From contig NZ_JAANNO010000002.1 in the NCBI RefSeq assembly GCF_011250645.1, positions 155,081 through 219,080 on the forward strand: 64,000 nucleotides of DNA, in the 5' to 3' direction. This document shows positions 29,014-38,895 of this stretch, piece by piece; within the stretch, counting starts at the first letter, position 1; every line of letters starts with the position of its first letter. A program made the position numbers and the translations under genes. Source of the stretch: Motilibacter aurantiacus. Its GTDB lineage: Bacteria; Actinomycetota; Actinomycetes; Motilibacterales; Motilibacteraceae. The notes under the pieces are model-generated. The model was not told where the DNA came from and made no database searches. It worked only from the letters and a program-made list of their open reading frames with translations.

Positions 29014-29661
29014 TCAGCGACCCGACGGGCGGCGCGAGCGGGCGTCCCGCCGGAGGCGCACGGCCCGGGCGACGTAGTCGACGCCCGTCACGAGGGTCAC
29101 CACGACGGCGGCGCCGAGGACGGCGGCCGCCACCCACGCCCAGGGCCCCGGGTGCGGCAGCAGGTAGAGCCCGATGCCCACGCCCTGCAGGACGGTCTTG
29201 AGCTTGCCGCCGCGGCTGGCGGGGATCACGCCATGCCGGATGACCCAGAGCCGCAGCAGTGTGACCCCGACCTCGCGGACGAGGATGACGACGGTCACCC
29301 ACCACCACAGCTCGCCGAGCAGCGACAGCCCGACGAGCGCGGCCCCGATCAGGGCCTTGTCGGCGATCGGGTCGACCAGCTTGCCGAAGTCGGTGACGAT
29401 GCCGTAGCGCCGGGCGATGTCGCCGTCGACGTAGTCGGTGATGGAGGCGACCGCGAACACCACGCAGGCCGCCACCCGCGAGGCGGTGTCGTCGCCGCCG
29501 GCGCGCAGCAGCAGCCAGGCGAAAACGGGCACGAGCAACAGCCGCAGGACGGTCAGCGCATTCGGGACGTTCCACGCCCCGGGCGCCTCGCCGGGCCCGG
29601 GCGCGCCGCCGGCGCCCGCGCCGGCGGCGAGCGGGCGGCGCAGCGGCTCGGTCCCCGACAT
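29014..29661 (-). CDS. pgsA: CDP-diacylglycerol-glycerol-3-phosphate 3-phosphatidyltransferase
   Basis: A 215-aa integral membrane enzyme making phosphatidylglycerol phosphate. The CDP-alcohol phosphotransferase motif is complete: DGDIARRYGIVTDFGKLVDPIADK holds the spaced Asp residues (DG-x2-AR-x8-G-x3-D-x3-D). About five membrane helices, the first at LTVLRLLLVPVFAWLLL. The first 30 residues are a Gly/Pro/Ala extension, so the start at 29661 is probable but not certain. Between rimO and cinA, in the conserved actinobacterial cluster. Confidence 0.93.
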   Translation of the reverse strand: MSGTEPLRRPLAAGAGAGGAPGPGEAPGAWNVPNALTVLRLLLVPVFAWLLLRAGGDDTASRVAACVVFAVASITDYVDGDIARRYGIVTDFGKLVDPIADKALIGAALVGLSLLGELWWWVTVVILVREVGVTLLRLWVIRHGVIPASRGGKLKTVLQGVGIGLYLLPHPGPWAWVAAAVLGAAVVVTLVTGVDYVARAVRLRRDARSRRPSGR

Positions 29662-29670
29662 CGGTCGGGG

Positions 29671-31224
29671 TCAGGCCGGCCGGGCGGCGGTGTCGAGGGA
29701 GCCGGCGGCAGCGAGCGCGGGCTGCAGCGGCTCGGCGACCAGGTCGGCCCCCGCGGCGGAGACGACGCGGGCGGGGACCAGCGACCCGACCGGCGCGTCA
29801 CCGGCCAGCACGGTCACACCGTCCACGTCGGGGGCCTGGTGCTCGGCCGGGCCCTCCGGCCCGTCGTCCCCGCGGCGCTCGACGAGCACCTCCACCCGCT
29901 CCCCCACCCGGTCCTCGGCGCGCTGCGCGACGAGCTCCTCCACGAGCGTGGAGAACCGCTCGAGCCGGTCCGCGACCTCGCCCTCGGGGAGCTTGCCGTC
30001 GAGGGTCGCGGCCTCGGTGCCCTCCTCGTCGCTGTAGCCGAACACGCCCATCGCGTCGAGCCGGGCCTCGACCAGGAAGCGCTCGAGCTCGGCCAGGTCG
30101 GCGTCGGTCTCGCCGGGGAAGCCGACGATGAAGCTGGACCGGGCGCCGGCCAGCGGGGCGCGCTCGCGGATCGACGCGAGCAGCTCGAGGAACCGGTCGG
30201 CGTCGCCGAAGCGGCGCATGCGGCGCAGCAGCGGGCCGGACGCGTGCTGGAAGGACAGGTCGAAGTAGGCCGCGACCTTGTCCGTGCCCGCGATCACGTC
30301 GAGCAGGCCGGGGCGCACCTCGGCCGGCTGCAGGTAGCTGACGCGGACCCGCGAGACGCCGTCGACCGCCGCCAGCTGCGGCAGGAGCTTCTCCAGCGCG
30401 GTCAGGTCACCGAGGTCCTTGCCGTAGGAGGAGGAGTTCTCGCTGACCAGCACGAGCTCGCGGACGCCCTGCTCGGCGAGCCAGCGGGCCTCGGCCAGCA
30501 CCTCGTCCGGGCGGCGCGAGACGTACGCCCCGCGGAAGGCCGGGATCGCGCAGAAGGCGCACCGCCGGTCGCAGCCGGACGCGAGCTTCAGCGGGGCGAC
30601 CGGGCCGGAGCCCAGCCGGCGGCGCAGCACACGCGGGCCGGACGCGGGGGCCAGGCCCACCGGCAGGTCCTCACCGACCGGGGTGGGCGTGACGACCGTG
30701 GTGCCCGCGCCGTGCCCGGGGACGGCGACCGAGCGGGCTGCGGCCCCGCGCTCGACCGGCGAGATCGGCAGCAGCGCGCGACGGTCCCGCGGGGTGTGGG
30801 CGACGTGCTTGTCACCCGCGAGGATCGAGCGCAGCCGGGTCGAGACGTCCGCGTAGTCGTCGAAGCCCAGCACGGCGTCGGCCTCCGGCAGCGCCGTCGC
30901 GAGCTGGTCGCCGTAGCGCTCGGCCATGCAGCCCACGGCCACGACGGCCTGCGTGCGCGCGGAGCCCTTGAGGTCGGCGGCCTCCAGCAGCGCGTCGACC
31001 GAGTCCTTCTTTGCGGCCTCGACGAAGCCGCACGTGTTGACGACGGCGACGTCGGCCTCGGCCGCGTCCTCGACCAGCAGCCAGCCGTCGGCGGCGAGCC
31101 GGCCCGCCAGCTCCTCGGAGTCGACCTCGTTGCGGGCGCAGCCGAGGGTCACGAGGGCGACCGAGCGTGGAGCGGCAGCCGCGGCCGGGGCGGCGGCCCC
31201 CGGCGCGTCAGGGAAGGAACTCAC
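29671..31224 (-). CDS. rimO: ribosomal protein S12 methylthiotransferase RimO
   Basis: A 517-aa radical-SAM methylthiotransferase that modifies the conserved Asp of ribosomal protein S12. The N-terminal UPF0004 domain has cluster ligands Cys29, Cys65 and Cys99 ([27 protein letters not shown]). The radical-SAM motif [13 protein letters not shown] has Cys218, Cys222 and Cys225. A C-terminal TRAM domain lies around 440-500. [11 protein letters not shown] distinguishes it from MiaB ([11 protein letters not shown]), whose remnant is at 3144-3206. GTG start at 31224. An insertion of about 40 residues before the SAM motif is Pro/Val rich. Confidence 0.94.
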   Translation of the reverse strand: MSSFPDAPGAAAPAAAAAPRSVALVTLGCARNEVDSEELAGRLAADGWLLVEDAAEADVAVVNTCGFVEAAKKDSVDALLEAADLKGSARTQAVVAVGCMAERYGDQLATALPEADAVLGFDDYADVSTRLRSILAGDKHVAHTPRDRRALLPISPVERGAAARSVAVPGHGAGTTVVTPTPVGEDLPVGLAPASGPRVLRRRLGSGPVAPLKLASGCDRRCAFCAIPAFRGAYVSRRPDEVLAEARWLAEQGVRELVLVSENSSSYGKDLGDLTALEKLLPQLAAVDGVSRVRVSYLQPAEVRPGLLDVIAGTDKVAAYFDLSFQHASGPLLRRMRRFGDADRFLELLASIRERAPLAGARSSFIVGFPGETDADLAELERFLVEARLDAMGVFGYSDEEGTEAATLDGKLPEGEVADRLERFSTLVEELVAQRAEDRVGERVEVLVERRGDDGPEGPAEHQAPDVDGVTVLAGDAPVGSLVPARVVSAAGADLVAEPLQPALAAAGSLDTAARPA

Positions 31225-31304
31225 CGTCCCAGCCTAGGTGCTCCCGCCCGCGCCCGGCCGCCCGCGTGGGGCCGGTCACTCCGCGGGCGGGCCCACCGGC
31301 ACGG

Positions 31305-32087
31305 TCACGGGTCCTCGGGGGTGAACTGCGCGCGCGCGATCTCGCCGCGCGCCCCCGGCGCGCCGATCTGCTTGCCGTTGACCGTGAGCGACACGGCCCC
31401 GGCGTCGCCGACGAGCAGGCTCACGACCTCGGCGTCGGTGAACTGGCGCGACTCGCCCTTGGCGACGATGCCCTCGAAGAGCCGCTTGCCGTCCTCGCCG
31501 GTCGCCCGCAGCCAGCACTGCCCTGCGGTCGCGGCCACGACGACGCGTACGCCCGCGTCCGGGTTGGCGGCGACGACCGGCGGCTTGCGGGTGGGCGTGG
31601 CGGCCGGCGCCGCACCGCTCGGGGTGGGCGTGGCCCCAGGGGTCGGGGCGCCGGTCACGCCGGCGGGGGCGGCGTTGCCTGCGGGGGCCGTCCCCGTCCC
31701 GCCGTCGCTCGGGCGCAGCAGGGAGAACCCGGCGTAGCCGACGACGACGACGAGCGACGCGACGAGCACGTTGGACCAGTTGACCGCGTGGCGGCGACGG
31801 CCGACGGCGGCGTCGAGGTCGACCACCTCGCTCGGCGGCCGCGGGGCCGACTCCGCGCTGGCGATCTCGTCGTCGTACTGCCGGACGACGGCCTCGGCGT
31901 CGGCCCCCACGGTGCGCGCGATGGTCCGCAGGTGCCCGCGGGCGTAGAAGTCGCCGCCGCAGTGGCTGAAGTCGTCGTGCTCGATGGCCGCCACGACCGT
32001 GCGGCGGATGCGTGTGCGCTCGGCCACCTGCTCGAGGCTGAGCCCGGCAGCCTGGCGGGCGGAGGCGAGCGTCTCGCCGATCGTCAC
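31305..32087 (-). CDS. RodZ-like helix-turn-helix membrane protein
   Basis: A 260-aa protein. The N-terminal HTH_25 domain (1-75) has MTIGETLASARQAAGLSLEQ and FYARGHLRTIARTVG. One membrane helix is at about 105-124 (NVLVASLVVVVGYAGFSLL), followed by a Pro/Thr/Gly linker and an extracytoplasmic DUF4115 beta domain (about 180-260) with GQCWLRATGEDGKRLFEGI. This is the domain order of RodZ, which links the MreB cytoskeleton to the wall machinery; the actinobacterial homologue between rimO and ftsK is usually annotated this way. GTG start at 32087. Function inferred from architecture. Confidence 0.85.
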   Translation of the reverse strand: MTIGETLASARQAAGLSLEQVAERTRIRRTVVAAIEHDDFSHCGGDFYARGHLRTIARTVGADAEAVVRQYDDEIASAESAPRPPSEVVDLDAAVGRRRHAVNWSNVLVASLVVVVGYAGFSLLRPSDGGTGTAPAGNAAPAGVTGAPTPGATPTPSGAAPAATPTRKPPVVAANPDAGVRVVVAATAGQCWLRATGEDGKRLFEGIVAKGESRQFTDAEVVSLLVGDAGAVSLTVNGKQIGAPGARGEIARAQFTPEDP

Positions 32088-32226
32088 GGCGTGTCCTCCG
32101 TCGTCTCGAGGTGCGGCGTTCCGGACGTGCTGGCAGTGCGGTCGACGGGACCGGCGTAGGCAGGGCCGAGTCTACGGCCCTGCCCGACAACGGGGGATAC
32201 GCCCGGGTGCGGCCGGAGGTTCCCGA

Positions 32227-34875
32227 CTACTCCCCGCGCAGGGTGAACATGACGCCGTCGAGCTCGTCCGGCTTGACGAGCACGTCGCGAGCCTTGCTTC
32301 CCTCGCTGGGCCCGACGATGCCTCGGCTCTCCATGAGGTCCATCAGGCGCCCGGCCTTGGCGAAGCCCACGCGCAGCTTGCGCTGCAGCATCGACGTCGA
32401 GCCGAACTGCGTCGTGACGACGAGCTCCACCGCCTGGCACAGCAGGTCCAGGTCGTCGCCGATGTCCTCGTCGATCTCCTTCTTGGCCGCGACGGCGGTC
32501 ACGTCCTCGCGGTACGTCGGCTGCAGCTGGGTCTTGCAGTGCTCGACCACCGCCTCGACCTCTGCCTCGGTGACCCAGGCTCCTTGGATGCGCATGGGCT
32601 TGCTCGCGCCCATCGGCAGGAAGAGGCCGTCGCCCTGGCCGACGAGCTTCTCCGCGCCCGGCTGGTCCAGGATGACCCGGCTGTCGGCGAGGCTCGAGGT
32701 CGCGAACGCGAGCCGGCTCGGCACGTTCGCCTTGATGAGGCCGGTGACGACGTCGACGGACGGGCGCTGGGTCGCGAGGACGAGGTGGATGCCGGCCGCG
32801 CGGGCCAGCTGCGTGATACGGACGATCGAGTCCTCGACGTCGCGGGGGGCGACCATCATGAGGTCGGCGAGCTCGTCGACGATCACGAGCAGGTAGGGGT
32901 ACGGGCGCAGCACCCGCTCGCTGCCCTCGGGCGGCCGCACGGTCCCCTCGCGGACGGCCCTGTTGAAGTCGTCGACGTGGCGGAAGCCGAACGCGGCCAG
33001 GTCGTCGTAGCGCATGTCCATCTCGCGCACGACCCACTGCAGCGCCTCGGCGGCCTTCTTGGGGTTCGTGATGATCGGGGTGACGAGGTGCGGGATGCCC
33101 TCGTACGCCGTCAGCTCCACCCGCTTGGGGTCGACGAGCACCATGCGGACCTCGTCCGGCGTGGACCGGAGCAGGATCGAGGTGATCATCGAGTTGACAA
33201 AGCTCGACTTGCCCGAGCCCGTGGCGCCCGCGACGAGCAGGTGGGGCATCTTGGCCAGGTTCGCGACGACGAAGCCGCCCTCGACGTCCTTGCCCAGGCC
33301 GACCACCATGGGGTGCGGCGTGCCCGTGGCCGCCCGCGACCGGATCACGTCGCCGAGCGCGACGATCTCCTTGTCGGTGTTCGGGATCTCGATGCCGATG
33401 GCCGACTTGCCGGGGATCGGCGAGAGGATCCGCACGTCGGCGCTGGCGACGGCGTACGCGATGTTCTTGGACAGGGCGGTGACCCGCTCGACCTTGACGC
33501 CCTGGCCGAGCTCGACCTCGTAGCGCGTGACGGTCGGGCCGCGGGTGTAGCCGGTGACGGCGGCGTCGATGTCGAACTGCTCGAGCACTCCGGTCAGCGA
33601 GTCGACGACGGCGTCGCTGGCCGGGGTGCGGGCCTTGTGGACCGAGCCGGCGCGCAGCATCGTCGGCGCCGGCAGCTCGTAGGTGACGTCGCCGGAGAGC
33701 AGCAACTGCTCCACACGCGGCGGCATGTCGCCGCCGGTCAGCTGCTCGAGGACGGCGGTGGCCGGCTCGGCCGCCTCGGCGGGCGTCGGCCGCGGGAAGA
33801 CGTCGGTGGCGTCGGGGTCGACGGCCGGCACGTCCTCGCCGGCCGCGGGGACCCGCCTGCGGCCCTTGCCTGCGGCGGCCCGGCCGGGTGCCAGGCCCAT
33901 CGCCTGCTCGGCGTCGAAGACCTCCTGGCCGGTGGGATCGTCCGGCGCCGCCACGGGGGCCACCGCTACCTCGCCGACCCGACGGCGCCGGCGACCCGCC
34001 GGCAGCGCCCCCTCACGGCCGGAGGCGTCGTCGAAGGCGTCCTCGGGGGCGGCGTCGGGCGTGACGACCGGGGTGTCGTACGCCGGGTCGCCCGCGCGGG
34101 GCTCGCGGCCGCGCCGGCGGCGACGGTCGGGCGGCCCGGCCTCCCGGCGCAGGGCCGTGTCGCGCAGCCCGCGCAGCCGCTCGGGCACCGCGTTGACCGG
34201 GGTGGCCGTCACGACCAGCAGGCCGAAGCCGACGAGGAGCAGCAGCAGCGGCACGGCCACCCAGGCGCTGGCGGCATCGACCAGCGGGCTGGAGGCCAGC
34301 CAGCCGCCGTAGCCGCCGGCGTCACGGATCGCCTCCACCCCGTCCGGGGGCTGCGGGGTGCCGCGGGCGATGTGCAGCAGGCCGAGCGAGCCCGCGGAGA
34401 GGGCTGCCCAGCCGACGGCCGCGCGGCCGAGCACGATCTCGCGGTCGGGGTGGCGCAGCAACCGGTACGCCAGCAGGAGCAGCAGCGGCGGCACCAGCAC
34501 GTCCGCGCGGCCGACCGCCCCCGCGACCAGCCACGTCGCGGCCTCGCCGAGCGCGCCGTCGACCCGGAACCACGCGGCGGCGAGAGTCACGATCGCGAGC
34601 CCGACCACGGCCAGGCCGACGCCGTCGCGCCGGTGGGCCGGGTCCAGGTCGCGCGCGCTGCGCCCGAAGGCGCGCACCGAGCCGCCGACGACGTGCGCGA
34701 CGCCCAGCCAGAGCCCGCGCAGCGCGATGCCGAGCGCCCGGACGAGCCGGACGCCCATCCCGGGCTGGGGGCGCGCCGGTGCGGCCGCCCGGGACCGGGC
34801 CTGCCCGCCGCCGCGCCCGCCCGCCGGCGCCCCGCTGGAGCGCGGACGGGTGCCCCCCGTCGTCCGTGTCGCCAT
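32227..34875 (-). CDS. ftsK: DNA translocase FtsK
   Basis: An 882-aa septal DNA pump. The ATG at 34875 (MATRTTGGTRP) is preferred to a TTG nine codons upstream; no strong ribosome-binding site is seen for either. Four N-terminal membrane helices lie at about 70-200, then a charged linker. The RecA-like motor has Walker A GATGSGKSSF and Walker B YLLVIVDELADLMM. The C-terminal gamma winged helix (about 810-870, SMLQRKLRVGFAKAGRLMDLM) reads chromosome-polarity sequences. It pumps chromosome dimers through the septum and activates XerCD. Confidence 0.96.
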   Translation of the reverse strand: MATRTTGGTRPRSSGAPAGGRGGGQARSRAAAPARPQPGMGVRLVRALGIALRGLWLGVAHVVGGSVRAFGRSARDLDPAHRRDGVGLAVVGLAIVTLAAAWFRVDGALGEAATWLVAGAVGRADVLVPPLLLLLAYRLLRHPDREIVLGRAAVGWAALSAGSLGLLHIARGTPQPPDGVEAIRDAGGYGGWLASSPLVDAASAWVAVPLLLLLVGFGLLVVTATPVNAVPERLRGLRDTALRREAGPPDRRRRRGREPRAGDPAYDTPVVTPDAAPEDAFDDASGREGALPAGRRRRRVGEVAVAPVAAPDDPTGQEVFDAEQAMGLAPGRAAAGKGRRRVPAAGEDVPAVDPDATDVFPRPTPAEAAEPATAVLEQLTGGDMPPRVEQLLLSGDVTYELPAPTMLRAGSVHKARTPASDAVVDSLTGVLEQFDIDAAVTGYTRGPTVTRYEVELGQGVKVERVTALSKNIAYAVASADVRILSPIPGKSAIGIEIPNTDKEIVALGDVIRSRAATGTPHPMVVGLGKDVEGGFVVANLAKMPHLLVAGATGSGKSSFVNSMITSILLRSTPDEVRMVLVDPKRVELTAYEGIPHLVTPIITNPKKAAEALQWVVREMDMRYDDLAAFGFRHVDDFNRAVREGTVRPPEGSERVLRPYPYLLVIVDELADLMMVAPRDVEDSIVRITQLARAAGIHLVLATQRPSVDVVTGLIKANVPSRLAFATSSLADSRVILDQPGAEKLVGQGDGLFLPMGASKPMRIQGAWVTEAEVEAVVEHCKTQLQPTYREDVTAVAAKKEIDEDIGDDLDLLCQAVELVVTTQFGSTSMLQRKLRVGFAKAGRLMDLMESRGIVGPSEGSKARDVLVKPDELDGVMFTLRGE

Positions 34876-35090
34876 GGGCGGAGAGTACCGCTCCCGTCCC
34901 AACAGCCACAGCCGTCACACGAGTTAGGCGCGTCCGGATCTTGTGCCGCACCCCGCCGTGATAACGGTGAGCGCTCCGGCCGCGGCCGGCGGCCGGCCCG
35001 TATCTGGCTCGCTCACCCGCGCTCTGCCTTCCGGTGCCCGACGGACGGGGCGCCCGCGCCGACAGGGCCGCAACGCCGAAGGAGACCTCC

Positions 35091-35231
35091 GTGAGCACCA
35101 CCGCCCGCCCCTCCCCCACCCCCGCCGACCAGCGCGCCCTGCTCGCGCGGCTCGAGGGGCCGACCGCCCACCGCGCCCACCCGCCGGCGCCCTGCGCGGC
35201 GCTGTGCACGCCCTGGTGCCACGGGGGCTGA
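35091..35231 (+). CDS. 46-residue Cys-containing small peptide
   Basis: A short gene with an excellent ribosome-binding site (AAGGAG at 35079-35084, six bases before GTG 35091). The product begins MSTTARPSPTPADQRALLARLEGP and ends with a compact Cys-rich tail, CAALCTPWCHGG, holding three Cys and one His in ten residues. It has no signal peptide. Its stop is followed after one base by the GTG of the next gene, so translation is coupled. It could be a metal-binding or redox small protein, a cysteine-responsive leader peptide, or a modified-peptide precursor. No modifying enzyme is encoded beside it. I do not recognise a family. Confidence 0.6.
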   Translation: MSTTARPSPTPADQRALLARLEGPTAHRAHPPAPCAALCTPWCHGG

Positions 35232-35232
35232 G

Positions 35233-35973
35233 GTGCGGGCCAGGACTCCCGTCGCCGCCGCGCTCGGTGCCGCCGTCGCCCTCGTCACGCTCGTCGCCGC
35301 CGCCCCGGGCAGCCTGGGCGGCGCCGTCGCCCGCGCGGCCGTCGAGCCGCCCGTCGCCATCGCGCTCGACGTCAGCCGCCCGGTGCACGTCTTCACCCGG
35401 GCCACGCCGGTCACCGAGACGCTCGTGCTCCGCTTCAGCACCCCGGTCGACGGCTCGGTGACCGGGACGCTGCGGCCGCCGCGCGGCCGGGGGGCGCCCG
35501 TGAAGTTCGCCCTCGCCGACGAGTACGGCCTGGCCTGGCGGGCGTCGCTCGTGCTGCAGCCGGCGGGGCCGCTCGGCACCTGGGAGCTCGCCGACGTCCG
35601 CTACACCTACACCGACGACCGGGGCGTGCCCACCACCGACGTCGTGCCCGACACGTCGGCCTTCTCGCTGCGCCAGGCCTCGACCGTGACCGCGCGCGTC
35701 GACCGGCCACGGGTCAGCTCGGGCCGGTCGGTCACCGTGCACGCCCGGGCCGCGGGGCTCGACGGGCGCCCGCTGGCCGGTGCGCCGCTCGTGCTCGAGG
35801 GCCGGACGGGGAGCGGGCCGTGGAAGCGGCTCGGGGCGTACCGGGCGGCGGCGGACGGGCGCGTGACGGCGCAGCAGCGGGCCACCGGCCCGCTCCGGCT
35901 GCGCTGGCGGATGCCGGGGACGGAGACGGCCGCCGCGTCCGTATCCGCGGCCGTGCTCGTCACCGTCACCTGA
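35233..35973 (+). CDS. secreted Ig-like/beta-sandwich protein of unknown function
   Basis: A 246-aa exported protein. The signal peptide covers about 1-36 (MRARTPVAAALGAAVALVTLVAAAPG, cleavage near ARA-AVE). Two beta-rich domains follow: about 37-150 with PVTETLVLRFSTPVDGSVTGTL, and about 155-246 with STVTARVDRPRVSSGRSVTVHARAAGLDGRPLAGAPLVLEG, the pattern of bacterial Ig-like repeats that modify wall or adhesion proteins. No catalytic motif and no sorting signal. It is coupled to the 46-residue peptide gene and ends at a strong convergent terminator. Confidence 0.75.
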   Translation: MRARTPVAAALGAAVALVTLVAAAPGSLGGAVARAAVEPPVAIALDVSRPVHVFTRATPVTETLVLRFSTPVDGSVTGTLRPPRGRGAPVKFALADEYGLAWRASLVLQPAGPLGTWELADVRYTYTDDRGVPTTDVVPDTSAFSLRQASTVTARVDRPRVSSGRSVTVHARAAGLDGRPLAGAPLVLEGRTGSGPWKRLGAYRAAADGRVTAQQRATGPLRLRWRMPGTETAAASVSAAVLVTVT

Positions 35974-35988
35974 CGCGCGCCGGGCACG

Positions 35989-36030
35989 CGCGACGGCGGC
36001 GGCCCCCGTCGGGGAGCCGCCGCCGTCGCG
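35989..36030. terminator. bidirectional terminator, secreted protein / alcohol dehydrogenase
   Basis: A 15-bp perfect stem, 35989-36003 with 36016-36030, whose 12-nt loop can form a further CCCC/GGGG stem. It lies between the convergent stops at 35973 and 36046. Confidence 0.75.
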
Positions 36031-36045
36031 TGTGCCGGAGGCCGG

Positions 36046-37092
36046 TCAGCCGGCGATGGTCGACGCGTCGATCACGAACCGGTAGCGCACTTCGCTCGCC
36101 ACCACCCGGTCGTAGGCCTCGTCGATGCGGTCGGCCGCGATGACCTCGACCTCGGCACCGATGCCGCGCTCGGCGCAGAAGTCGAGCATCTCCTGGGTCT
36201 CCCGGATCCCACCGATCATGGAGCCGGCGAGGCTGCGCCGGCCGCCGATGAGCGCGAAGGCCGGGACCGACAGCGGGTGCTCGGGCGCGCCGACGTTCAC
36301 CAGGGCGCCGTCCAGGGTGAGCAGCCCGAGGTAGGCGCCCATGTCCACCGTCGCGGAGACCGTCGAGACGATGAGGTCGAAGGAGCCGGCGAGCGTCTCG
36401 AAGGTGCCCTCGTCGCCGGTGGCGTAGTAGTGGTCCGCCCCGAGCCGGAGGCCGTCCTCCTGCTTCTTGAGCGACTGCGACAGCACGGTCACCTCGGCGC
36501 CCATGGCCTTCGCGAGCTTGACGCCCATGTGGCCCAGCCCGCCGAGCCCGACGATCGCGACCTTCTTGCCGGGGCCGGCGCCCCAGCGGCGCAGCGGGGA
36601 GTAGAGCGTGATGCCCGCGCAGAGCAGCGGCGCCGCGACGTCGAGCGAGATGCCCTCGGGGATGCGCAGCGCGAAGTCCTCGTCGACGACGATCTTCTCG
36701 CTGTAGCCGCCCTCGGTGGGGCGCCCGTCCTTGCCGATCGCGTTGTAGGTGCCGATGTTGCCCTTGACGCAGTACTGCTCCTCGCCTGCGCGGCAGGGCC
36801 CGCACTCGCGGCAGGAGTCCACCATGCAGCCGATCCCGGCGCGGTCGCCGACGGCGAGCTTGGTGACCTCGGAGCCGACCGCGGAGACGACGCCGGCGAT
36901 CTCGTGGCCGGGCGTCAGCGGGAAGAGCGTCTCGCCCCACTCACCCCGGGCGGTGTGGATGTCCGAGTGGCAGATGCCGGCGTACGCGACGTCGATCAGC
37001 ACGTCCCTCGGGCCGAGGTCGCGGCGCTCGATGGTCCTCTTCTCGAAGGGGGCGCCGGGGCCGGAGGTGGATCGGGCGTGGACGGGGATCAC
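36046..37092 (-). CDS. zinc-dependent NAD(P) alcohol dehydrogenase
   Basis: A 348-aa medium-chain dehydrogenase of the cinnamyl-alcohol-dehydrogenase/YahK type. Catalytic zinc ligands are Cys41 in GICHSDIH and His63-Glu64 in PGHEIAGVV. The structural zinc site is [15 protein letters not shown] (four Cys). The Rossmann motif [17 protein letters not shown] binds the nucleotide; the residues after beta-2 ([10 protein letters not shown]) resemble NADPH-preferring members. It reduces aldehydes in the cytoplasm. Stand-alone gene. Confidence 0.9.
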   Translation of the reverse strand: MIPVHARSTSGPGAPFEKRTIERRDLGPRDVLIDVAYAGICHSDIHTARGEWGETLFPLTPGHEIAGVVSAVGSEVTKLAVGDRAGIGCMVDSCRECGPCRAGEEQYCVKGNIGTYNAIGKDGRPTEGGYSEKIVVDEDFALRIPEGISLDVAAPLLCAGITLYSPLRRWGAGPGKKVAIVGLGGLGHMGVKLAKAMGAEVTVLSQSLKKQEDGLRLGADHYYATGDEGTFETLAGSFDLIVSTVSATVDMGAYLGLLTLDGALVNVGAPEHPLSVPAFALIGGRRSLAGSMIGGIRETQEMLDFCAERGIGAEVEVIAADRIDEAYDRVVASEVRYRFVIDASTIAG

Positions 37093-37209
37093 AGGCAGGT
37101 CGTTCCTCGTGCTCGGGGGTGCGGCGCGCGGGTCACGGCCACGAGCAGAGGGAACGGTGGACGGGCGCCGGTCCTTCCGTGACGCCCGTCACCGCGTACC
37201 GGCCCGGGG

Positions 37210-38895
37210 TCAGACCTCGACGACCACCGGCACGATCATCGGCCGGCGGCGCAGCGACTCGCTGACCCATTTGCCGACGACCCGCCGGACGAACTGCTGC
37301 AGCTGGTACGTGTCGTTGACACCGTCCTGGGCGGCCTTGGCCAGCGCGTCCTCGATGCGCGGGCGGACCTGGTCGAAGACGGCCTCGTCCTCGACGACGC
37401 CGCGCGCCGAGATCTGCGGGCCGGCCACGATCTTGCCGCTCGAGGAGTCGACGGCCACGAAGACCGAGATGAAGCCCTCGTCGCGCAGGATCCGCCGGTC
37501 CTTCAGCGACGCCTCCGTCACGTCGCCCACGGTGGAGCCGTCGACGTAGACGTTGTGGCACGGGACGGCGCCGGTGACGCGCGCGACGCCCTCGACCAGG
37601 TCGACGACGACGCCGTCCTCGGCGAGCACGATGCGGTCGCGCGGCACCCCGGTGGCGACCGCGAGGTCGCCGTTTGCCCGCAGGTGGCGCCACTCGCCGT
37701 GCACCGGCATGACGTTGCGCGGCTGGACGATGTTGTAGACGTAGAGCAGCTCGCCGGCGGCCGCGTGCCCGGAGGTGTGCACCAGCGCGTTGCCCTTGTG
37801 CACGACGTTCGCGCCCCAGCGCGAGAGCCCGTTGATGACGCGGTAGACGGCGTTCTCGTTGCCGGGGATCAGGGAGGACGCGAGCAGGACGGTGTCGCCC
37901 TCGCTGATGCGGATCCAGTGGTCCCGGTTGGCGATGCGCGAGAGCGCCGACATCGGCTCGCCCTGCGAGCCCGTGCAGATGAGGACGACCTGCTCGTCGG
38001 GCATGTCCTCGAGCTGGCGGGAGTCCACGACCAGCCCGTCGGGCACGTTGAGGTAGCCGAGCTCGCGGGCCACCCCCATGTTGCGCACCATCGAACGGCC
38101 GACGAAGGCGACCTTGCGCTTGTGCTTCGCCGCCGCGTCCAGCACCTGCTGCACGCGGTGCACGTGGGATGCGAAGCAGGCGACGACGATTCGCCGCTTG
38201 GCGTTCGCGAACACGCGGTCCACCACGGGCGCGATGTCACGCTCCGGCGTCACGAAGCCGGGAACCTCGGCGTTGGTCGAGTCCGAGAGGATGAGGTCGA
38301 CCCCCTCCTCGCCGAGCCGGGCCAGCGCCCGCAGGTCGGTGACCCGGCCGTCGAGCGGCAGCGGGTCGATCTTGAAGTCGCCGGTGTGGATGACCAGCCC
38401 CGCGGGGGTGCGGATGGCGACCGCCAGCGCGTCCGGGATCGAGTGGTTGACCGCGACGAACTCGCAGTCGAACGGGCCGATCCGCTCGCGCTGCCCCTCG
38501 CGCACCGTGAGGGAGTACGGGGTGATCCGGTGCTCGCGCAGCTTCGCCTCGACGAGGGCGAGCGTGAGCCGCGAGCCGATCAGCGGGATGTCCGGCTTCT
38601 CGCGCAGGAGGTACGGCACGGCCCCGATGTGGTCCTCGTGGCCGTGGGTGAGCACGATCCCGTCGACCTTGTCGAGCCGGTCCCGGATGAAGTCGAAGTC
38701 CGGAAGGATCAGGTCGACGCCGGGCTGGGCGTCCTCGGGGAAGAGGACGCCGCAGTCGACGACGAGCAGCCGGCCGTCGTACTCGTAGACCGACATGTTG
38801 CGGCCGATCTCGCCGAGGCCGCCGAGCGCGACGATGCGCAGCCCTCCGGTCGGGAGCGCGGGCGGCGGGCCGAGCTCGGGGTGCGGGTGGCTCAT
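37210..38895 (-). CDS. rnj: ribonuclease J
   Basis: A 561-aa metallo-beta-lactamase-fold nuclease with endo- and 5'-3' exonuclease activity. The zinc motif HGHEDH is at 84-89 (HxHxDH). Beta-CASP features include DSTNAEVPGF, VACFASHVHRVQQVLDAA, CTGSQGEPMSAL and HTSGHAAAGEL. The C-terminal domain (about 460-561) is complete. The ATG at 38895 overlaps the dapA stop (ATGA, 38895-38892), the conserved actinobacterial dapA-rnj pair. It cooperates with RNase Y and PNPase encoded elsewhere in the window. Confidence 0.95.
   Translation of the reverse strand: MSHPHPELGPPPALPTGGLRIVALGGLGEIGRNMSVYEYDGRLLVVDCGVLFPEDAQPGVDLILPDFDFIRDRLDKVDGIVLTHGHEDHIGAVPYLLREKPDIPLIGSRLTLALVEAKLREHRITPYSLTVREGQRERIGPFDCEFVAVNHSIPDALAVAIRTPAGLVIHTGDFKIDPLPLDGRVTDLRALARLGEEGVDLILSDSTNAEVPGFVTPERDIAPVVDRVFANAKRRIVVACFASHVHRVQQVLDAAAKHKRKVAFVGRSMVRNMGVARELGYLNVPDGLVVDSRQLEDMPDEQVVLICTGSQGEPMSALSRIANRDHWIRISEGDTVLLASSLIPGNENAVYRVINGLSRWGANVVHKGNALVHTSGHAAAGELLYVYNIVQPRNVMPVHGEWRHLRANGDLAVATGVPRDRIVLAEDGVVVDLVEGVARVTGAVPCHNVYVDGSTVGDVTEASLKDRRILRDEGFISVFVAVDSSSGKIVAGPQISARGVVEDEAVFDQVRPRIEDALAKAAQDGVNDTYQLQQFVRRVVGKWVSESLRRRPMIVPVVVEV

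Noticed and set aside
27785-29575. 596-codon reading of cinA extending across pgsA
   Set aside because: The N-terminal third overlaps pgsA out of frame; the CinA family start is at 29008.
35091-35231. Confident RiPP precursor call
   Set aside because: No radical-SAM, cyclodehydratase, lanthipeptide synthetase or export gene is adjacent; kept only as a possibility.
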